Notes: a model not told the origin generated them from the sequence alone. DNA of 64,000 nucleotides from Kosakonia arachidis (GCF_900116535.1 NZ_FPAU01000002.1:345301-409300), one strand, 5' to 3'. Shown: positions 21,178 through 31,549, numbered from the stretch's first letter. Numbers and translations: made by a program.

Positions 21178-22487
21178 GAACGGCTCACCGCCATCAGCGC
21201 TTCGATATCATCCGCCTTTTTAACTACGCTGGCGGTGAGATTCTCGTTACCCTCTTCGGTAATAACGATGTCATCTTCCACGCGAATGCCAATGCCGCGA
21301 TACGGCTCAGGAACATCCGCATCCGGAGAAATATAAAGGCCCGGCTCAACGGTCAGCACCATGCCTGGTGCCAGCACACGGGAACGCTCCTGGCCGTAAA
21401 CACCGACGTCATGAACATCCAGCCCCAGCCAGTGACTTAACCCGTGCATAAAGAATGGACGGTGGGCATTTTTAGCAATCAATTCATCGACTTCACCCTG
21501 TAAAATGCCAAGCTTCACCAGGCCGGTAATCATAATGCGCACTACTTCACTGGTGACAGCCTGAATGGAGGTTCCCGGACGGAACAGCTCCAGCGCACGT
21601 TCCAGCGATGCCAGCACAATGTCGTAAATTTCACGTTGCGCCGGGCTGAACTTCCCGTTTACCGGGAAAGTGCGGGTGATATCCCCGGCGTATCCCATGT
21701 ATTCACAGCCAGCATCAATCAGCACTAAATCGCCGTCCCGCATCTGGCTTTCATTTTCGGTGTAATGCAGGATACAGCCGTTCTCCCCCGAACCTACAAT
21801 GGTGTTATAGGACGGGAAGCGCGCGCCGTGGCGGTTAAATTCATGCTGAATTTCACCTTCAAGCTGATATTCAAACAGGCCCGGACGGCAGGCCTGCATC
21901 GCGCGGGTATGGGCCAGCGCGGAGATTTCACCCGCACGACGCATCACCTCGATCTCTTCGGCCGATTTAAATAAACGCATCTCGTGGACGATCGGGCGCC
22001 AGTCAGTCAGCGTGGCGGGCGCACACAGGTTCTGCCGCGCGCCTTTGCGCAGCTTCTCCAGCGCAGTGAACAGGATGGTATCCGCATACTTATACTCGCC
22101 CTGCGCGTGATAAACCGCGTCAAGGCCATTGAGCAGTTGGTAAAGGTGCGTATTGATCTCCGGGAATGCTAGCGCACGGTCGACACCCAGCTTTGCTGGC
22201 GCAGCCTCCTGACCAAGACGGCGGCCAAACCAAACCTCGGCGGTTTTATCACGCACGCGGTTGAACAGCACGCTATGGTTGTGGGTGTCATCGCTCTTTA
22301 TCAGCACCAGCACCGCTTCTGGTTCGTTAAAACCGGTGAAGTACCAGAAATCGCTGTTCTGTCGATACGGGTATTCACTGTCTGCGCTGCGGGTTGCTTC
22401 CGGCGCGGCAAATATCAATGCTGCGCTACCGGGAACCATCTGCGCCAGCAATGTCTGACGACGACGGAGAAACTCAAGCTGTGTCAT
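21174..22487 (-). CDS. pepP: Xaa-Pro aminopeptidase P (PepP)
   Basis: A dinuclear-manganese exopeptidase that removes N-terminal residues before proline. It has 437 residues against 441 in E. coli, the difference being at the two ends. Pita-bread metal ligands are visible: Asp in LIDAGCEY and GDITRTFP, His in GLSHWLGLDVHDVG, and Glu in TVEPGLY and GIRVEDD. A strong ribosome binding site (AGGAGGTG) precedes the ATG at 22487. Upstream neighbour is ygfB, 38 bp away. Confidence 0.96.
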   Translation of the reverse strand: MTQLEFLRRRQTLLAQMVPGSAALIFAAPEATRSADSEYPYRQNSDFWYFTGFNEPEAVLVLIKSDDTHNHSVLFNRVRDKTAEVWFGRRLGQEAAPAKLGVDRALAFPEINTHLYQLLNGLDAVYHAQGEYKYADTILFTALEKLRKGARQNLCAPATLTDWRPIVHEMRLFKSAEEIEVMRRAGEISALAHTRAMQACRPGLFEYQLEGEIQHEFNRHGARFPSYNTIVGSGENGCILHYTENESQMRDGDLVLIDAGCEYMGYAGDITRTFPVNGKFSPAQREIYDIVLASLERALELFRPGTSIQAVTSEVVRIMITGLVKLGILQGEVDELIAKNAHRPFFMHGLSHWLGLDVHDVGVYGQERSRVLAPGMVLTVEPGLYISPDADVPEPYRGIGIRVEDDIVITEEGNENLTASVVKKADDIEALMAVSRS

Positions 22488-22525
22488 GACACCTCCTTCC
22501 TACAAGACGAATAATGCAAGACAAA

Positions 22526-23104
22526 TTAATGTAACGTCGGCTTACGCACTTCCGGCGCGGTCGGCTGCGGGTGCGTGAACGTATCGTGACACAGCAGCGC
22601 AGCGACGCGGACGTATTCGATGATCTCTTCAAGCGACATTTCCAGCTCTTCTTGATCTTCGTCTTCGTCATAACCTAACTGTGCGATGTTACGCAAATCG
22701 TCAATCGCTTCTCCGGTTTCGCCAGCTACTTTGTCGAGCTTCGACTGCGTGACACCTAACCCAAGCAGGAAATGGTTTACCCAGCCGGCCAGCGCATCAG
22801 CTCTGTCGAAAACGCTAACGTCATCACCCTCCGGCAAATAGAGCTGGAACAGAAAGCCGTCGTCTTCCAGTGAATCGCTGGTTGCAGCATGCATTGCCCG
22901 CAATGCCTGTGCCAGCTCATGACCAAAAGCCAGCCCCTCGTTAGTTAAATCATGCAGCAGCGGCTGCCAGGAGCTGTCATTGTTGCCACCGCAGAGCATC
23001 CCCGCGATAAGCCCATGCATTTCGGCAGGAAGCAGCCCCACGCCCTGTTGGTTGAGCAACTGGCCTACATCGTTGTAACCAGGTATTTCGTTCTGTATAG
23101 ACAT
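22526..23104 (-). CDS. ygfB: YgfB/UPF0149 family protein
   Basis: A 192-residue soluble acidic protein equal in length to E. coli YgfB. It has the conserved helical core and a C-terminal [20 protein letters not shown] segment. The Pseudomonas homologue has been linked to control of beta-lactamase expression; a function in enterobacteria is not established. First gene of the ygfB-pepP-ubiH-ubiI unit and divergent from zapA. The ATG at 23104 (MSIQNEI) matches the E. coli start. Confidence 0.93.
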   Translation of the reverse strand: MSIQNEIPGYNDVGQLLNQQGVGLLPAEMHGLIAGMLCGGNNDSSWQPLLHDLTNEGLAFGHELAQALRAMHAATSDSLEDDGFLFQLYLPEGDDVSVFDRADALAGWVNHFLLGLGVTQSKLDKVAGETGEAIDDLRNIAQLGYDEDEDQEELEMSLEEIIEYVRVAALLCHDTFTHPQPTAPEVRKPTLH

Positions 23105-23331
23105 ACGCATTCGTCGTCGTTGGGGGAAATATTCATGATATGCTATCACTTTGGCCCCTGGTGATATACCTGTGATGCTTCACGTTACATGCCATTGCAT
23201 GTGGCGTGAGTAATTAAGGTATAGACGCAAAAAACTTGAAAGTACTCACCAGGCTAGCTTATAGTGTCGCCCCTTCGCAGCCCAGGACTCGGATGCGGAG
23301 GCAGAGCGCAGTCAAACAGCAGGAAGGTGGC

Positions 23332-23661
23332 ATGTCTGCACAACCCGTCGATATCCAAATTTTTGGTCGTTCACTGCGAGTGAACTGCCCGCCTGAACAG
23401 AGGGACGCGCTTAACCAGGCTGCGGAGGATCTGAATCAGCGGTTGCAAGATCTGAAAGTTCGCACTAGAGTCACAAATACTGAGCAGTTGGTGTTTATCG
23501 CCGCGCTGAATATCAGCTACGAGCTGGCTCAGGAAAAAACAAAAACCCGCGAGTACGCAGCCAACATGGAACAGCGTATCCGAATGTTACAGCAGACCAT
23601 CGAACAAGCATTGCTTGATCAGGGTCGCATAACAGACAGGCCGGGACCTAAGTTTGAATAA
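23332..23661 (+). CDS. zapA: Cell division protein ZapA
   Basis: A 109-residue protein that binds and cross-links FtsZ filaments at the Z ring. The N-terminal beta-sheet head ([19 protein letters not shown]) is followed by a long coiled coil (about residues 50-95, [21 protein letters not shown] in overlapping parts). AGGAAGG stands just before the ATG at 23332. The 6S RNA gene begins 41 bp downstream on the same strand. Confidence 0.96.
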   Translation: MSAQPVDIQIFGRSLRVNCPPEQRDALNQAAEDLNQRLQDLKVRTRVTNTEQLVFIAALNISYELAQEKTKTREYAANMEQRIRMLQQTIEQALLDQGRITDRPGPKFE

Positions 23662-23702
23662 CACTTCAGGATCAACTGTGGTAGAGTGATCGTGAAGACA
23701 AA

Positions 23703-23886
23703 ATTTCTCTGAGATGTTTGCAAGCGGGCCAGTCCCCTGAGCCGATATTTCATACCACAAGAATGTGGCGATCCATGGTTGGTGAGCATGCTCGGTTCGT
23801 CCGAGAAGCCTTAAAATCATGACGACGCATTCACCTTGAACCAAGGGTTCAAGGGTTACAGCCTGCTGCGGCATCTCGGAGATTCC
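23703..23886 (+). ncRNA. ssrS: 6S RNA
   Basis: A 184-nt stretch closely matching E. coli 6S RNA from ATTTCTCTGAGATG to GGCATCTCGGAGATTCC; these ends pair to form the closing stem. The RNA mimics an open promoter and sequesters sigma70 RNA polymerase in stationary phase. The large central bubble and the CCTTGAACCAAGGGTTCAAGG hairpin (about 23833-23853) are conserved. The 3' end is followed after 21 bp by the fau start codon, as in E. coli, where 6S is processed from a longer transcript. Confidence 0.97.
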
Positions 23887-23907
23887 CTTCTTTTTCTGCC
23901 AAAAACC

Positions 23908-24504
23908 ATGACGCAATTTCCTGATTTTCCCTCGTCGCGACAAGAAATCCGCAAAGTTATCCGCCAACGTCGGCGTGAGCTAAGCAGCGGGCAGCAGGCA
24001 CATTTTGCCCAGCAGGCCGCTGCACGCATGATGGCGTATCCTCCCGTCGTGATGGCGCATACCGTGGCTTTGTTTCTCTCTTTCGACGGTGAACTGGATA
24101 CTCAGCCGTTGATTGAACAACTCTGGCGCAGCGGAAAACGTGTTTACTTGCCGGTGCTACACCCGTTTAGCACGGGCAATCTGCTCTTTCTGCATTATCA
24201 TCCGCACAGCGAACTGGTGATAAATTACCTGAAGATTCAGGAGCCGAAACTGGATGTGCGTGATGTCCTGCCGCTTAATCAGTTGGATGTGTTGGTTACG
24301 CCGCTGGTGGCGTTCGACGAACAGGGCCAGCGTTTAGGTATGGGCGGCGGTTTTTATGATCGCACTCTCCAAAACTGGCGCGCTTATGGCTTACAGCCCG
24401 TGGGCTACGCGCATGACTGCCAGGGCGTTCAGGCTCTGCCGGTGGAAGAGTGGGATATTCCGCTACCTGCGGTCGTCACACCATCAAGAGTGTGGGAGTG
24501 GTAA
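23908..24504 (+). CDS. fau: 5-formyltetrahydrofolate cyclo-ligase
   Basis: An ATP-dependent enzyme that converts 5-formyl-THF to 5,10-methenyl-THF. The product is 198 residues from the ATG at 23908. The ATP/substrate signature LGMGGGFYDRTL near residue 158 and the phosphate-binding VIRQRRREL segment are intact. The older 182-residue E. coli annotation starts at a Met inside the RQRRR region; here that codon is GTT, which supports the longer N-terminus. Cotranscription with ssrS links folate recycling to 6S RNA. It converges on serA. Confidence 0.93.
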   Translation: MTQFPDFPSSRQEIRKVIRQRRRELSSGQQAHFAQQAAARMMAYPPVVMAHTVALFLSFDGELDTQPLIEQLWRSGKRVYLPVLHPFSTGNLLFLHYHPHSELVINYLKIQEPKLDVRDVLPLNQLDVLVTPLVAFDEQGQRLGMGGGFYDRTLQNWRAYGLQPVGYAHDCQGVQALPVEEWDIPLPAVVTPSRVWEW

Positions 24505-24508
24505 TAGG

Positions 24509-24535
24509 TTTCCCTCTCCCTTCCGGGAGAGGAAA
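24509..24535. terminator. Hairpin between convergent fau and serA
   Basis: TTTCC-CTCTCCC-TTCC-GGGAGAGG-AAA forms a stem of at least 8 G:C-rich pairs extended by A:T pairs. Its position between two converging stop codons makes it a likely bidirectional terminator. The CCTCTCCC/GGGAGAGG stem recurs at 27774. Confidence 0.65.
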
Positions 24536-24547
24536 ACACAATACTTA

Positions 24548-25780
24548 TCAGAACAGCAAACGTGAGCGAATCGTACCGGGAATAGCTTTCATGCTCTGCA
24601 ATGCTTTTTGCGCGACGTCTTCATCCGCTTCGATATCAACCACGACATAACCCATATACGGCGTTGTTTGCAAATACTGTGCCGCAATGTTGATATTCTG
24701 GCTGGCGAAGATTTGGTTGAGTGCAGTCAGCACGCCTGGACGGTTTTCGTGGATGTGCAGCAGACGACGGCCACCGTGCATCGGCAAAGAAACCTCCGGG
24801 AAGTTAACTGCCGACAGCGTAGAACCATTGTCAGAATATTTAATCAGTTTGCCTGCCACTTCAAGACCGATATTTTCCTGCGCTTCTTGCGTCGAACCGC
24901 CGATGTGCGGCGTCAGCAGCACATTGTCAAATTCGCACAGCGGGGAATCAAACGGGTCGCTGTTGGTAGCAGGTTCCGTCGGGAAGACGTCAATTGCTGC
25001 ACCGGCCAGATGTTTGCTTTTCAGCGCATCGCACAGCGCAGGAATATCAACCACAGTACCGCGAGAAGCGTTGATCAGCAGCGCGCCCGGCTTCATCAAT
25101 TTCAATTCTTCGACGCCAATCATATCTTTGGTTGACTGAGTTTCCGGCACATGCAGGCTCACTACATCGCTCATGTTCAGCAGATCAGAAAGATGCTGTA
25201 CCTGCGTGGCGTTGCCCAGCGGTAGTTTGCTTTCGATATCGTAAAAGAAGACATGCATCCCCAGCGATTCCGCCAGAATGCCCAACTGCGTACCGATATG
25301 ACCATAACCGATAATGCCGAGCTTTTTACCGCGCGCCTCGTAGGAACCGACCGCCAGTTTGTTCCAGATCCCACGGTGCGCTTTCGCGTTCGCTTCAGGA
25401 ATACCGCGCATCAGTAGCAACAATTCGCCAATAACCATTTCCGCCACGGAACGGGTGTTGGAGAACGGTGCATTGAATACCGGAATACCACGCTTTGCGG
25501 CGGCGTCCAGATTCACCTGGTTAGTACCAATACAGAAACAGCCCACAGCGACTAACTTTTCCGCCGCTGCGATAACATCTTCAGTCAGTTGAGTACGGGA
25601 TCGTAGGCCGATAAAGTGGGCATCACGGATGGACTCTTTAAGTTGTTCGGTGTCCAGCGCGCCTTTGTGGAATTCGATATTGGTGTAACCCGCTGCACGA
25701 AGATTATCCAGTGCTTTCTGGTGCACCCCTTCGACGAGCAGAAATTTAATCTTGTCTTTCTCCAGTGATACCTTTGCCAT
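24548..25780 (-). CDS. serA: D-3-phosphoglycerate dehydrogenase SerA
   Basis: Catalyses the first committed step of serine biosynthesis (3-phosphoglycerate to 3-phosphohydroxypyruvate, with NAD). It has 410 residues, the E. coli length. The NAD motif GYGHIGTQLG lies near residue 158, the catalytic Arg in NASRGTVV, and the His in LTPHIGGST. A C-terminal ACT domain (about 338-410, HENRPGVLTALNQIF) forms the serine feedback site. Transcribed alone, 267 bp from rpiA. Product serine feeds glycine and the gcv system encoded nearby. Confidence 0.97.
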   Translation of the reverse strand: MAKVSLEKDKIKFLLVEGVHQKALDNLRAAGYTNIEFHKGALDTEQLKESIRDAHFIGLRSRTQLTEDVIAAAEKLVAVGCFCIGTNQVNLDAAAKRGIPVFNAPFSNTRSVAEMVIGELLLLMRGIPEANAKAHRGIWNKLAVGSYEARGKKLGIIGYGHIGTQLGILAESLGMHVFFYDIESKLPLGNATQVQHLSDLLNMSDVVSLHVPETQSTKDMIGVEELKLMKPGALLINASRGTVVDIPALCDALKSKHLAGAAIDVFPTEPATNSDPFDSPLCEFDNVLLTPHIGGSTQEAQENIGLEVAGKLIKYSDNGSTLSAVNFPEVSLPMHGGRRLLHIHENRPGVLTALNQIFASQNINIAAQYLQTTPYMGYVVVDIEADEDVAQKALQSMKAIPGTIRSRLLF

Positions 25781-26047
25781 TTACCCGACCCTGTATTTTG
25801 TCTTGACTGTGATGTTGTGCGAAATGCAGTTTGCTTCAGTCAACATATCAAAAAAAACTATTGCAGCAATATGAACGTTTGCGTACGCACTCTGAAGAAA
25901 TGTCATCCAGCAGTAAACGGCAGATAAAAATGCTGTTAAAGCATCCAATGATGGCAGGTAGTGCAAAGACAGAAGATAAATGTGACAGATATCACCAAAT
26001 TTGCCGTTAGCTTTTTTTTGCAGGGAGACGAGCGCCTCCCCGTCAGA

Positions 26048-26707
26048 TCATTTTATGATGGTTTTCACGCCGTCGGCGGTGCCGATCAGCGCCACATCCG
26101 CGCCACGGTTGGCGAATAACCCTACAGTTACTACGCCCGGGATGCTATTGATGCTGTTTTCCAGCGCAATCGGATCGATGATCTCCAGACCATAAACGTC
26201 GAGGATCACATTGCCGTTATCGGTGACAACATTCTGACGATATTCCGGGCGGCCGCCCAGCTTCACCAGTTGACGCGCAACGGCGCTCCGAGCCATCGGG
26301 ATCACTTCGACTGGCAAAGGGAATTTCCCCAGGATATCAACCTGCTTGGATGCATCAGCAATACAGATAAATTTATCCGCCACCGAGGCGATAATTTTCT
26401 CACGCGTCAGCGCTGCGCCACCGCCTTTGATCATCTGCATCTGACCGTTGATTTCATCCGCGCCATCAACGTAGATACCCAATTTATCCACTTCATTGAG
26501 ATCGAACACGGTAATGCCAAGACTTTTCAGTTTTGCGGTGGAAGCATCCGAACTGGAAACCGCGCCTTCGATCTGGCCTTTCATCGTGCCGAGCGCATCA
26601 ATAAAGTGCGCCGCAGTGGAGCCAGTGCCTACGCCGACAATGGTTCCGGGCTCAACATACTTGAGTGCCGCCCAGCCCACTGCTTTTTTGAGTTCATCCT
26701 GCGTCAT
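26048..26707 (-). CDS. rpiA: Ribose-5-phosphate isomerase A
   Basis: Interconverts ribose-5-phosphate and ribulose-5-phosphate in the pentose phosphate pathway. The product is 219 residues, as in E. coli. Motifs visible: [13 protein letters not shown] (about 25), DGADEIN with active-site Asp (about 82), [12 protein letters not shown] with catalytic Glu (about 94). The in-frame ATG at 26785 would add 26 untypical residues, so the ATG at 26707 is used. tktA, another non-oxidative pentose phosphate gene, is in the same window but separate. Confidence 0.97.
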   Translation of the reverse strand: MTQDELKKAVGWAALKYVEPGTIVGVGTGSTAAHFIDALGTMKGQIEGAVSSSDASTAKLKSLGITVFDLNEVDKLGIYVDGADEINGQMQMIKGGGAALTREKIIASVADKFICIADASKQVDILGKFPLPVEVIPMARSAVARQLVKLGGRPEYRQNVVTDNGNVILDVYGLEIIDPIALENSINSIPGVVTVGLFANRGADVALIGTADGVKTIIK

Positions 26708-26871
26708 GGTCGTTCGCCTGTGGTGTGAAATTTCAGGCGCATTATAGACCACGCGTCCCCTAAATGTCCCTGTGACCAGTGTCACATTACGCGACGTCCA
26801 ATTTCGTCTGATTCTAATAAAAATTTATGTCATAGTGCTGAGTAATCATTTTTCAGGAGATTGACCGAGTA

Positions 26872-27765
26872 ATGAAACGTCCGGACTACAGAACTTTACA
26901 GGCGCTTGATGCGGTCATTCGTGAGCGTGGCTTTGAGCGTGCCGCGCAAAAACTGTGCATTACTCAGTCCGCTGTGTCACAGCGCATAAAACAGCTCGAA
27001 AACATGTTCGGCCAGCCATTGCTGGTACGTACTGTTCCGCCGCGTCCCACCGAACAAGGGCAAAAACTGCTGGCGTTGTTGCGTCAGGTCGAACTGCTGG
27101 AAGAAGAGTGGCTGGGCGATGAGCAAACGGGCTCAACGCCGCTGCTATTGTCGCTGGCGGTCAATGCCGACAGCCTGGCCACCTGGCTGTTGCCAGCGCT
27201 GGCGCCGGTACTGGTTGATTCTCCCATCCGGCTGAACTTGCAGGTTGAGGATGAAACCCGCACCCAGGAGCGACTGCGCCGCGGTGAGGTGGTTGGCGCG
27301 GTCAGTATTCAGCCGCAGGCGTTGCCAAGTTGCCTGGTCGATCAACTTGGCGCACTGGATTATCTGTTTGTCGGTTCCAGAGAGTTTGCCGAACGCTACT
27401 TTCCCAATGGCGTGACGCGTTCGGCGCTGTTAAAAGCACCGGCAGTGGCGTTCGATCATCTGGATGATATGCATCAGGCATTTTTACAACAGTATTTTGA
27501 TTTACCGCCAGGCAGCGTGCCCTGCCATATCGTGAATTCATCGGAAGCATTTGTGCAACTGGCACGCCAGGGCACGACCTGCTGTATGATCCCGCACCTG
27601 CAAATTGAGAAAGAATTGAAGAGCGGCGATTTGATCGATCTGACACCTGGCCTGTTACAGCGCCGCATGCTCTACTGGCATCGCTTTGCGCCGGAAAGCC
27701 GGATGATGCGCAACGTTACGGATGCATTGCTGGCGTATGGGCACAGGGTATTACGGCAGGATTGA
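26872..27765 (+). CDS. argP: LysR-type regulator ArgP (IciA)
   Basis: A 297-residue LysR-family regulator that activates argO for arginine export and controls other lysine- and arginine-responsive genes; it was first described as IciA. N-terminal helix-turn-helix ([19 protein letters not shown] in part, about residues 20-40) and C-terminal effector domain are intact. Its target gene argO lies 0.9 kb downstream on the other strand, as in E. coli. The ATG at 26872 begins [10 protein letters not shown] as in the family. Confidence 0.96.
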   Translation: MKRPDYRTLQALDAVIRERGFERAAQKLCITQSAVSQRIKQLENMFGQPLLVRTVPPRPTEQGQKLLALLRQVELLEEEWLGDEQTGSTPLLLSLAVNADSLATWLLPALAPVLVDSPIRLNLQVEDETRTQERLRRGEVVGAVSIQPQALPSCLVDQLGALDYLFVGSREFAERYFPNGVTRSALLKAPAVAFDHLDDMHQAFLQQYFDLPPGSVPCHIVNSSEAFVQLARQGTTCCMIPHLQIEKELKSGDLIDLTPGLLQRRMLYWHRFAPESRMMRNVTDALLAYGHRVLRQD

Positions 27766-27773
27766 GCAGCAAC

Positions 27774-27794
27774 CCTCTCCCCGAGCGGGAGAGG
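27774..27794. terminator. Hairpin between convergent argP and yggE
   Basis: CCTCTCCC (27774-27781) pairs with GGGAGAGG (27787-27794) around a 5-nt loop, between two converging genes. The same 8-bp stem is present at 24509-24535. Confidence 0.55.
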
Positions 27795-27816
27795 ATGAAC
27801 AACTTGACTTGGCTGC

Positions 27817-28557
27817 TTACTTCGTCGCAGTTGCTGCTGGCTGCTCAGCCTGAGCAGGCTCAAGCTGAAACACTACATCAACCTGATCGTCAAACTGAAT
27901 CGTCGGCTGTTCGTAAGTTTCCTGTGCAGAAACCGGCGCAGCATCCGCTTTCATCATCCGCACCATTGGGCTGGGCTGATAATTAGAAACATGGTAGCGA
28001 ATGCTGTAAACCGGGCCGAGTTTGGCATTGAAACCGGCGGCCAGTTGCTGCGCCTGACGAGTCGCATCATCAATTGCCGCTTTGCGTGCTTTATCTTTGT
28101 AAGACTCTGCTTGCGCAACGCCCAGCGACACGGAGCGAATCTCGTTCAGACCCGCTTTCAGCGCGCCATCCAGTAGTGAGTTAAGCTTATCCAGCTCGCG
28201 CAATGTTACTTCAACTGTACGCACAGCACGGTAGCCTTTCAGGATGCTTTTGCCGTTCTGGTAGTCATAATCTGGCTGGGTGCGTAAATTTGCGGAATTA
28301 ATGTCTTTTCTGGCAATACCATTGTGCTCAAGAAAACTCAGGTATTGCGCAACGCGGTCATCGGCCTGCTTTTTCGCTGATGCAGCGTCTTTTGCGGCAA
28401 CGTTTACTTCAATCGCCAGCGTGGCGATGTCCGGAGTTGCATCCACGCTTGCCGTGCCTGAGGTGACAATATGCGGGCCGTCAGGCAATTCGTTTGCCTG
28501 TACCACCATTGCGCTCAAACCGACTACCGCCGCCAGGGCCATCACTTTAAATTTCAC
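27817..28557 (-). CDS. yggE: Periplasmic SIMPL-domain protein YggE
   Basis: A 246-residue secreted protein of the SIMPL/DUF541 family, reported to lower oxidative stress in E. coli. The signal peptide (KFKVMALAAVVGLSAMVVQA) is cleaved after VQA. The conserved core includes VTSGTASVDATPDIATL and the YDYQNGKSILKGYRA segment. The start is a GTG at 28557 preceded by GGAGGAGC; an ATG 33 nt upstream would spoil the signal peptide. It sits between argP and argO as in E. coli. Confidence 0.92.
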   Translation of the reverse strand: MKFKVMALAAVVGLSAMVVQANELPDGPHIVTSGTASVDATPDIATLAIEVNVAAKDAASAKKQADDRVAQYLSFLEHNGIARKDINSANLRTQPDYDYQNGKSILKGYRAVRTVEVTLRELDKLNSLLDGALKAGLNEIRSVSLGVAQAESYKDKARKAAIDDATRQAQQLAAGFNAKLGPVYSIRYHVSNYQPSPMVRMMKADAAPVSAQETYEQPTIQFDDQVDVVFQLEPAQAEQPAATATK

Positions 28558-28651
28558 AGTTGCTCCTCCATGTTGCGTTAATACGTCCAAATACGCAGAC
28601 GCCTTGGCAGCAAGCTTAGCGGCTCAGTGTCAATTGTCCATCGGACTTACC

Positions 28652-29287
28652 CTAACTGAATAATCCCTGTACATGATGGATACCTTCACGCGCCAGCCGG
28701 AAGGCAATAAACCACATCACCAACCCAACCATGGTGTTAATTATCCGCTGCGCTTTCGCCGTGCGCAAACGAGGAGCGAGCCAGGCGGCGAGCAACGCAA
28801 GGCTGAAGAACCACAGGAAAGAAGCGCTCACTGTTCCCAGTGCGAACCAGCGCTTTGGTTCTACATCCAGTTGGCCACCAAGGCTACCAAGCACCACAAA
28901 GGTGTCGAGATAAACATGCGGGTTGAGCCAGGTTACCGCCAGCATAGTCGCAATGATACGCCAGCGCCCCTGACGCAAAGCTTCGGCGCTTGCAAGTTCG
29001 AGGTTACTGTTTAGTGCCGTTTTTAGTGCGCCATAGCCGTACCATAGCAGAAACGCCACACCGCCCCAGGTCACCAGCGCAAGCAGCCACGGGGATTGCA
29101 TCAGCAGCGCGCTTCCGCCGAACACGCCTGCGCAGATCAGCACCATATCGCTCATCGTGCATAAAAAAGCGGTCATGATGTGATACTGCCTGCGGATCCC
29201 CTGGTTCATCACAAAAGCGTTTTGCGGCCCAAGTGGCAGGATCAACGCAGCCCCAAGCATAACTCCTTGAAGGTAATAAGATAACAC
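28652..29287 (-). CDS. argO: Arginine exporter ArgO (LysE family)
   Basis: A 211-residue inner-membrane exporter with about six membrane segments. LysE-family signatures are [14 protein letters not shown] near residue 18 and [13 protein letters not shown] near 120. It exports arginine and the toxic analogue canavanine. The start codon is GTG at 29287, as for the E. coli gene. Expression depends on ArgP, encoded next to it. Confidence 0.95.
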   Translation of the reverse strand: MLSYYLQGVMLGAALILPLGPQNAFVMNQGIRRQYHIMTAFLCTMSDMVLICAGVFGGSALLMQSPWLLALVTWGGVAFLLWYGYGALKTALNSNLELASAEALRQGRWRIIATMLAVTWLNPHVYLDTFVVLGSLGGQLDVEPKRWFALGTVSASFLWFFSLALLAAWLAPRLRTAKAQRIINTMVGLVMWFIAFRLAREGIHHVQGLFS

Positions 29288-29391
29288 GTCGTAATTCCGT
29301 CAAATTGTTTCGGAAGCAGACTATAGCGCGAGAATATTATTAGCGGAAATTGATAATTCTAATCGTTAAGTAATAATACTAATATTGATGA

Positions 29392-29420
29392 GCAAAAAGA
29401 AGGCCGACAGCGTCGGCCCC
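29392..29420 (-). terminator. Terminator of mscS
   Basis: On the minus strand GGCCGAC-GCT-GTCGGCC is followed by TTCTTTTT, directly after the mscS stop codon. Confidence 0.85.
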
Positions 29421-29425
29421 ACATT

Positions 29426-30286
29426 TTACTGCTCTGCCTGCCCGTGGGAACGTTTGAGGTTTACGTCCATCTGCGGGAACGGGAAACTAATACCATTCTC
29501 GTCAAAGCGACGTTTGATCAACTCCAGCACATCCCAGTAAACGGCTTGCAGATCGCTGCTTTTACTCCAGACACGTACCACAAAGTTAATGGAGGACGGC
29601 CCCAGTTCATTCAGACGTACCGTCATTTCACGATCTTTGATGATGCGTTCATCTGCCTGGATAATTTCAGTCAGGACGCGTTTCACCTGGTCGATATCAG
29701 AATTGTAAGCCACACCAATAATAAACTCGTTGCGACGCACCGGCTCACGAGAGAAGTTCACGATATTTCCGGCAATGATTTTACCGTTCGGAATCACTAC
29801 TATACGCCCGTCTACCGTACGCATGGTGGTGGAGAAAATCTGCACCTGCAACACTGTTCCGGCAACGCCGCCCAAATCGACATATTCCCCCGAACGGAAC
29901 GGGCGGAAAGTCACCAGCAGCACACCAGCCGCGAGGTTCCCAAGCGCCCCCTGCAACGCCAGACCGATGGCTAAACCGACGGCACCCATTACGGCAATCA
30001 CCGAGGCTGTTTGCACACCGACGCGGCCCAGTGCGGCAATCACGGTAAAGGCAATAATGCTATAGCGCACCAGCGCAGAGAGAAAATCAGCTACGGTGAC
30101 GTCGATCTGTTGTGCCACCATCACGCGATGAACCGTATTTGAGACAATACGCGCCACAATCATACCGACAATAACGATAGCAATAGCCGCCACAATGTTA
30201 ACGGCATAGCTCAACAGCAGCGCCTGATTGTTTACCAGCCACGAGCCTGCGTCGTTAATGCTGTCAACAACGTTAAGATCTTCCAT
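29426..30286 (-). CDS. mscS: Small-conductance mechanosensitive channel MscS
   Basis: A homoheptameric inner-membrane channel that opens on hypo-osmotic shock. The product is 286 residues, the E. coli length. Three transmembrane helices occupy residues 25-125; the pore-lining TM3 is Gly/Ala-rich ([17 protein letters not shown]). The cytoplasmic vestibule follows, including [12 protein letters not shown]. Monocistronic between argO and fbaA as in E. coli. Confidence 0.97.
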   Translation of the reverse strand: MEDLNVVDSINDAGSWLVNNQALLLSYAVNIVAAIAIVIVGMIVARIVSNTVHRVMVAQQIDVTVADFLSALVRYSIIAFTVIAALGRVGVQTASVIAVMGAVGLAIGLALQGALGNLAAGVLLVTFRPFRSGEYVDLGGVAGTVLQVQIFSTTMRTVDGRIVVIPNGKIIAGNIVNFSREPVRRNEFIIGVAYNSDIDQVKRVLTEIIQADERIIKDREMTVRLNELGPSSINFVVRVWSKSSDLQAVYWDVLELIKRRFDENGISFPFPQMDVNLKRSHGQAEQ

Positions 30287-30422
30287 TCGATCTTCCTTAT
30301 ATCTGTTGTTCCAAAATGGGCCCCCCTTTGAGCAGGAGAGATTCCTAAAGAGTAAACAAAAAGCCTCATTTATGACAAGTTGATCACACGTTATGCTCGA
30401 CGCAGCCTATTGAATAAGAAAT

Positions 30423-30451
30423 AAAAAAGGCCCGCATCTTGCGGACCTTTT
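30423..30451 (-). terminator. Terminator of fbaA
   Basis: On the minus strand AAAAGGTCCGC pairs with GCGGGCC (one G:T pair) and runs into TTTTTT, about 20 bp after the fbaA stop codon. Confidence 0.85.
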
Positions 30452-30469
30452 CAGATAAAGCAGCGAAAA

Positions 30470-31549
30470 TTACAGAACGTCTACTGCGTTCAGTTCTTTG
30501 AAGGCCTGCTCCAGACGAGTCACCATGCTGGTCTGCGCTGCACGCAGCCATACACGCGGATCGTAGTATTTTTTGTTCGGCTGGTCAGCGCCTTTCGGGT
30601 TGCCCAGTTGGCCTTGTAAGTAGCCTTCGTTTTCTTTGTAATACTTCAGGATACCTTCCCAGGTCGCCCATTGGGTGTCGGTATCGATGTTCATTTTGAT
30701 AACGCCGTAGCTTACGGAGTCTTTGATTTCCTGAGCAGTAGAACCAGAACCGCCGTGGAATACGAAGTTCAGGCTGTTGTGCGGCAGGTTATGTTTTTTG
30801 GAAACATATTCCTGAGAGTCACGCAGGATAGTCGGGGTCAGTTTCACGTTACCCGGTTTGTACACACCGTGTACGTTACCGAAGGAAGCTGCGATGGTGA
30901 AACGCGGGCTGATTTTGTTCAGTTCAGTGTAGGCGTAATCAACATCTTCCGGCTGGGTGTACAGTGCAGAAGCGTCCATGTGGCTGTTGTCCACACCATC
31001 TTCTTCGCCACCGGTACAGCCCAGTTCGATTTCCAGAGTCATGCCCATTTTAGACATACGCGCCAGATATTTGGAGCTGATGGCAATGTTCTCTTCCAGA
31101 GACTCTTCAGAGAGGTCAATCATGTGAGAAGAGAACAGCGGTTTACCGGTTGCTGCGAAGTGTTTTTCACCCGCGTCCAGCAGACCGTCGATCCACGGCA
31201 GCAGTTTTTTCGCACAGTGGTCAGTGTGCAGAATGACCGGCACGCCGTAATGTTCTGCCATCTGATGGACATGATGCGCGCCAGAGATTGCGCCCAGGAT
31301 TGCCGCGCCCTGAGGCACGTCAGTTTTCACGCCTTTACCGGCAATAAACGCAGCACCGCCGTTAGAGAACTGAACGATAACCGGCGCTTTAACTTTGGCT
31401 GCAGCTTCCAGAACGGCGTTGATGGAATCAGTACCCACGCAGTTAACCGCTGGCAGAGCAAAGTTGTTTTCTTTAGCTACCTGGAACACTTTCTGAACGT
31501 CATCACCAGTGATCACGCCAGGTTTTACGAAATCAAAAATTTTAGACAT
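30470..31549 (-). CDS. fbaA: Fructose-bisphosphate aldolase, class II
   Basis: Zinc-dependent aldolase of glycolysis and gluconeogenesis, 359 residues as in E. coli. Zinc ligands: His in HTDHCAKK (about 110), Glu in EIELGCTGGEEDGV (catalytic Glu nearby), His in GNVHGVYKPG and VFHGGSGS. The ATG at 31549 (MSKIFDFVKPG) is used; the upstream in-frame start is untypical. It follows pgk but a clear terminator lies between, so it probably also has its own promoter. Confidence 0.98.
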   Translation of the reverse strand: MSKIFDFVKPGVITGDDVQKVFQVAKENNFALPAVNCVGTDSINAVLEAAAKVKAPVIVQFSNGGAAFIAGKGVKTDVPQGAAILGAISGAHHVHQMAEHYGVPVILHTDHCAKKLLPWIDGLLDAGEKHFAATGKPLFSSHMIDLSEESLEENIAISSKYLARMSKMGMTLEIELGCTGGEEDGVDNSHMDASALYTQPEDVDYAYTELNKISPRFTIAASFGNVHGVYKPGNVKLTPTILRDSQEYVSKKHNLPHNSLNFVFHGGSGSTAQEIKDSVSYGVIKMNIDTDTQWATWEGILKYYKENEGYLQGQLGNPKGADQPNKKYYDPRVWLRAAQTSMVTRLEQAFKELNAVDVL

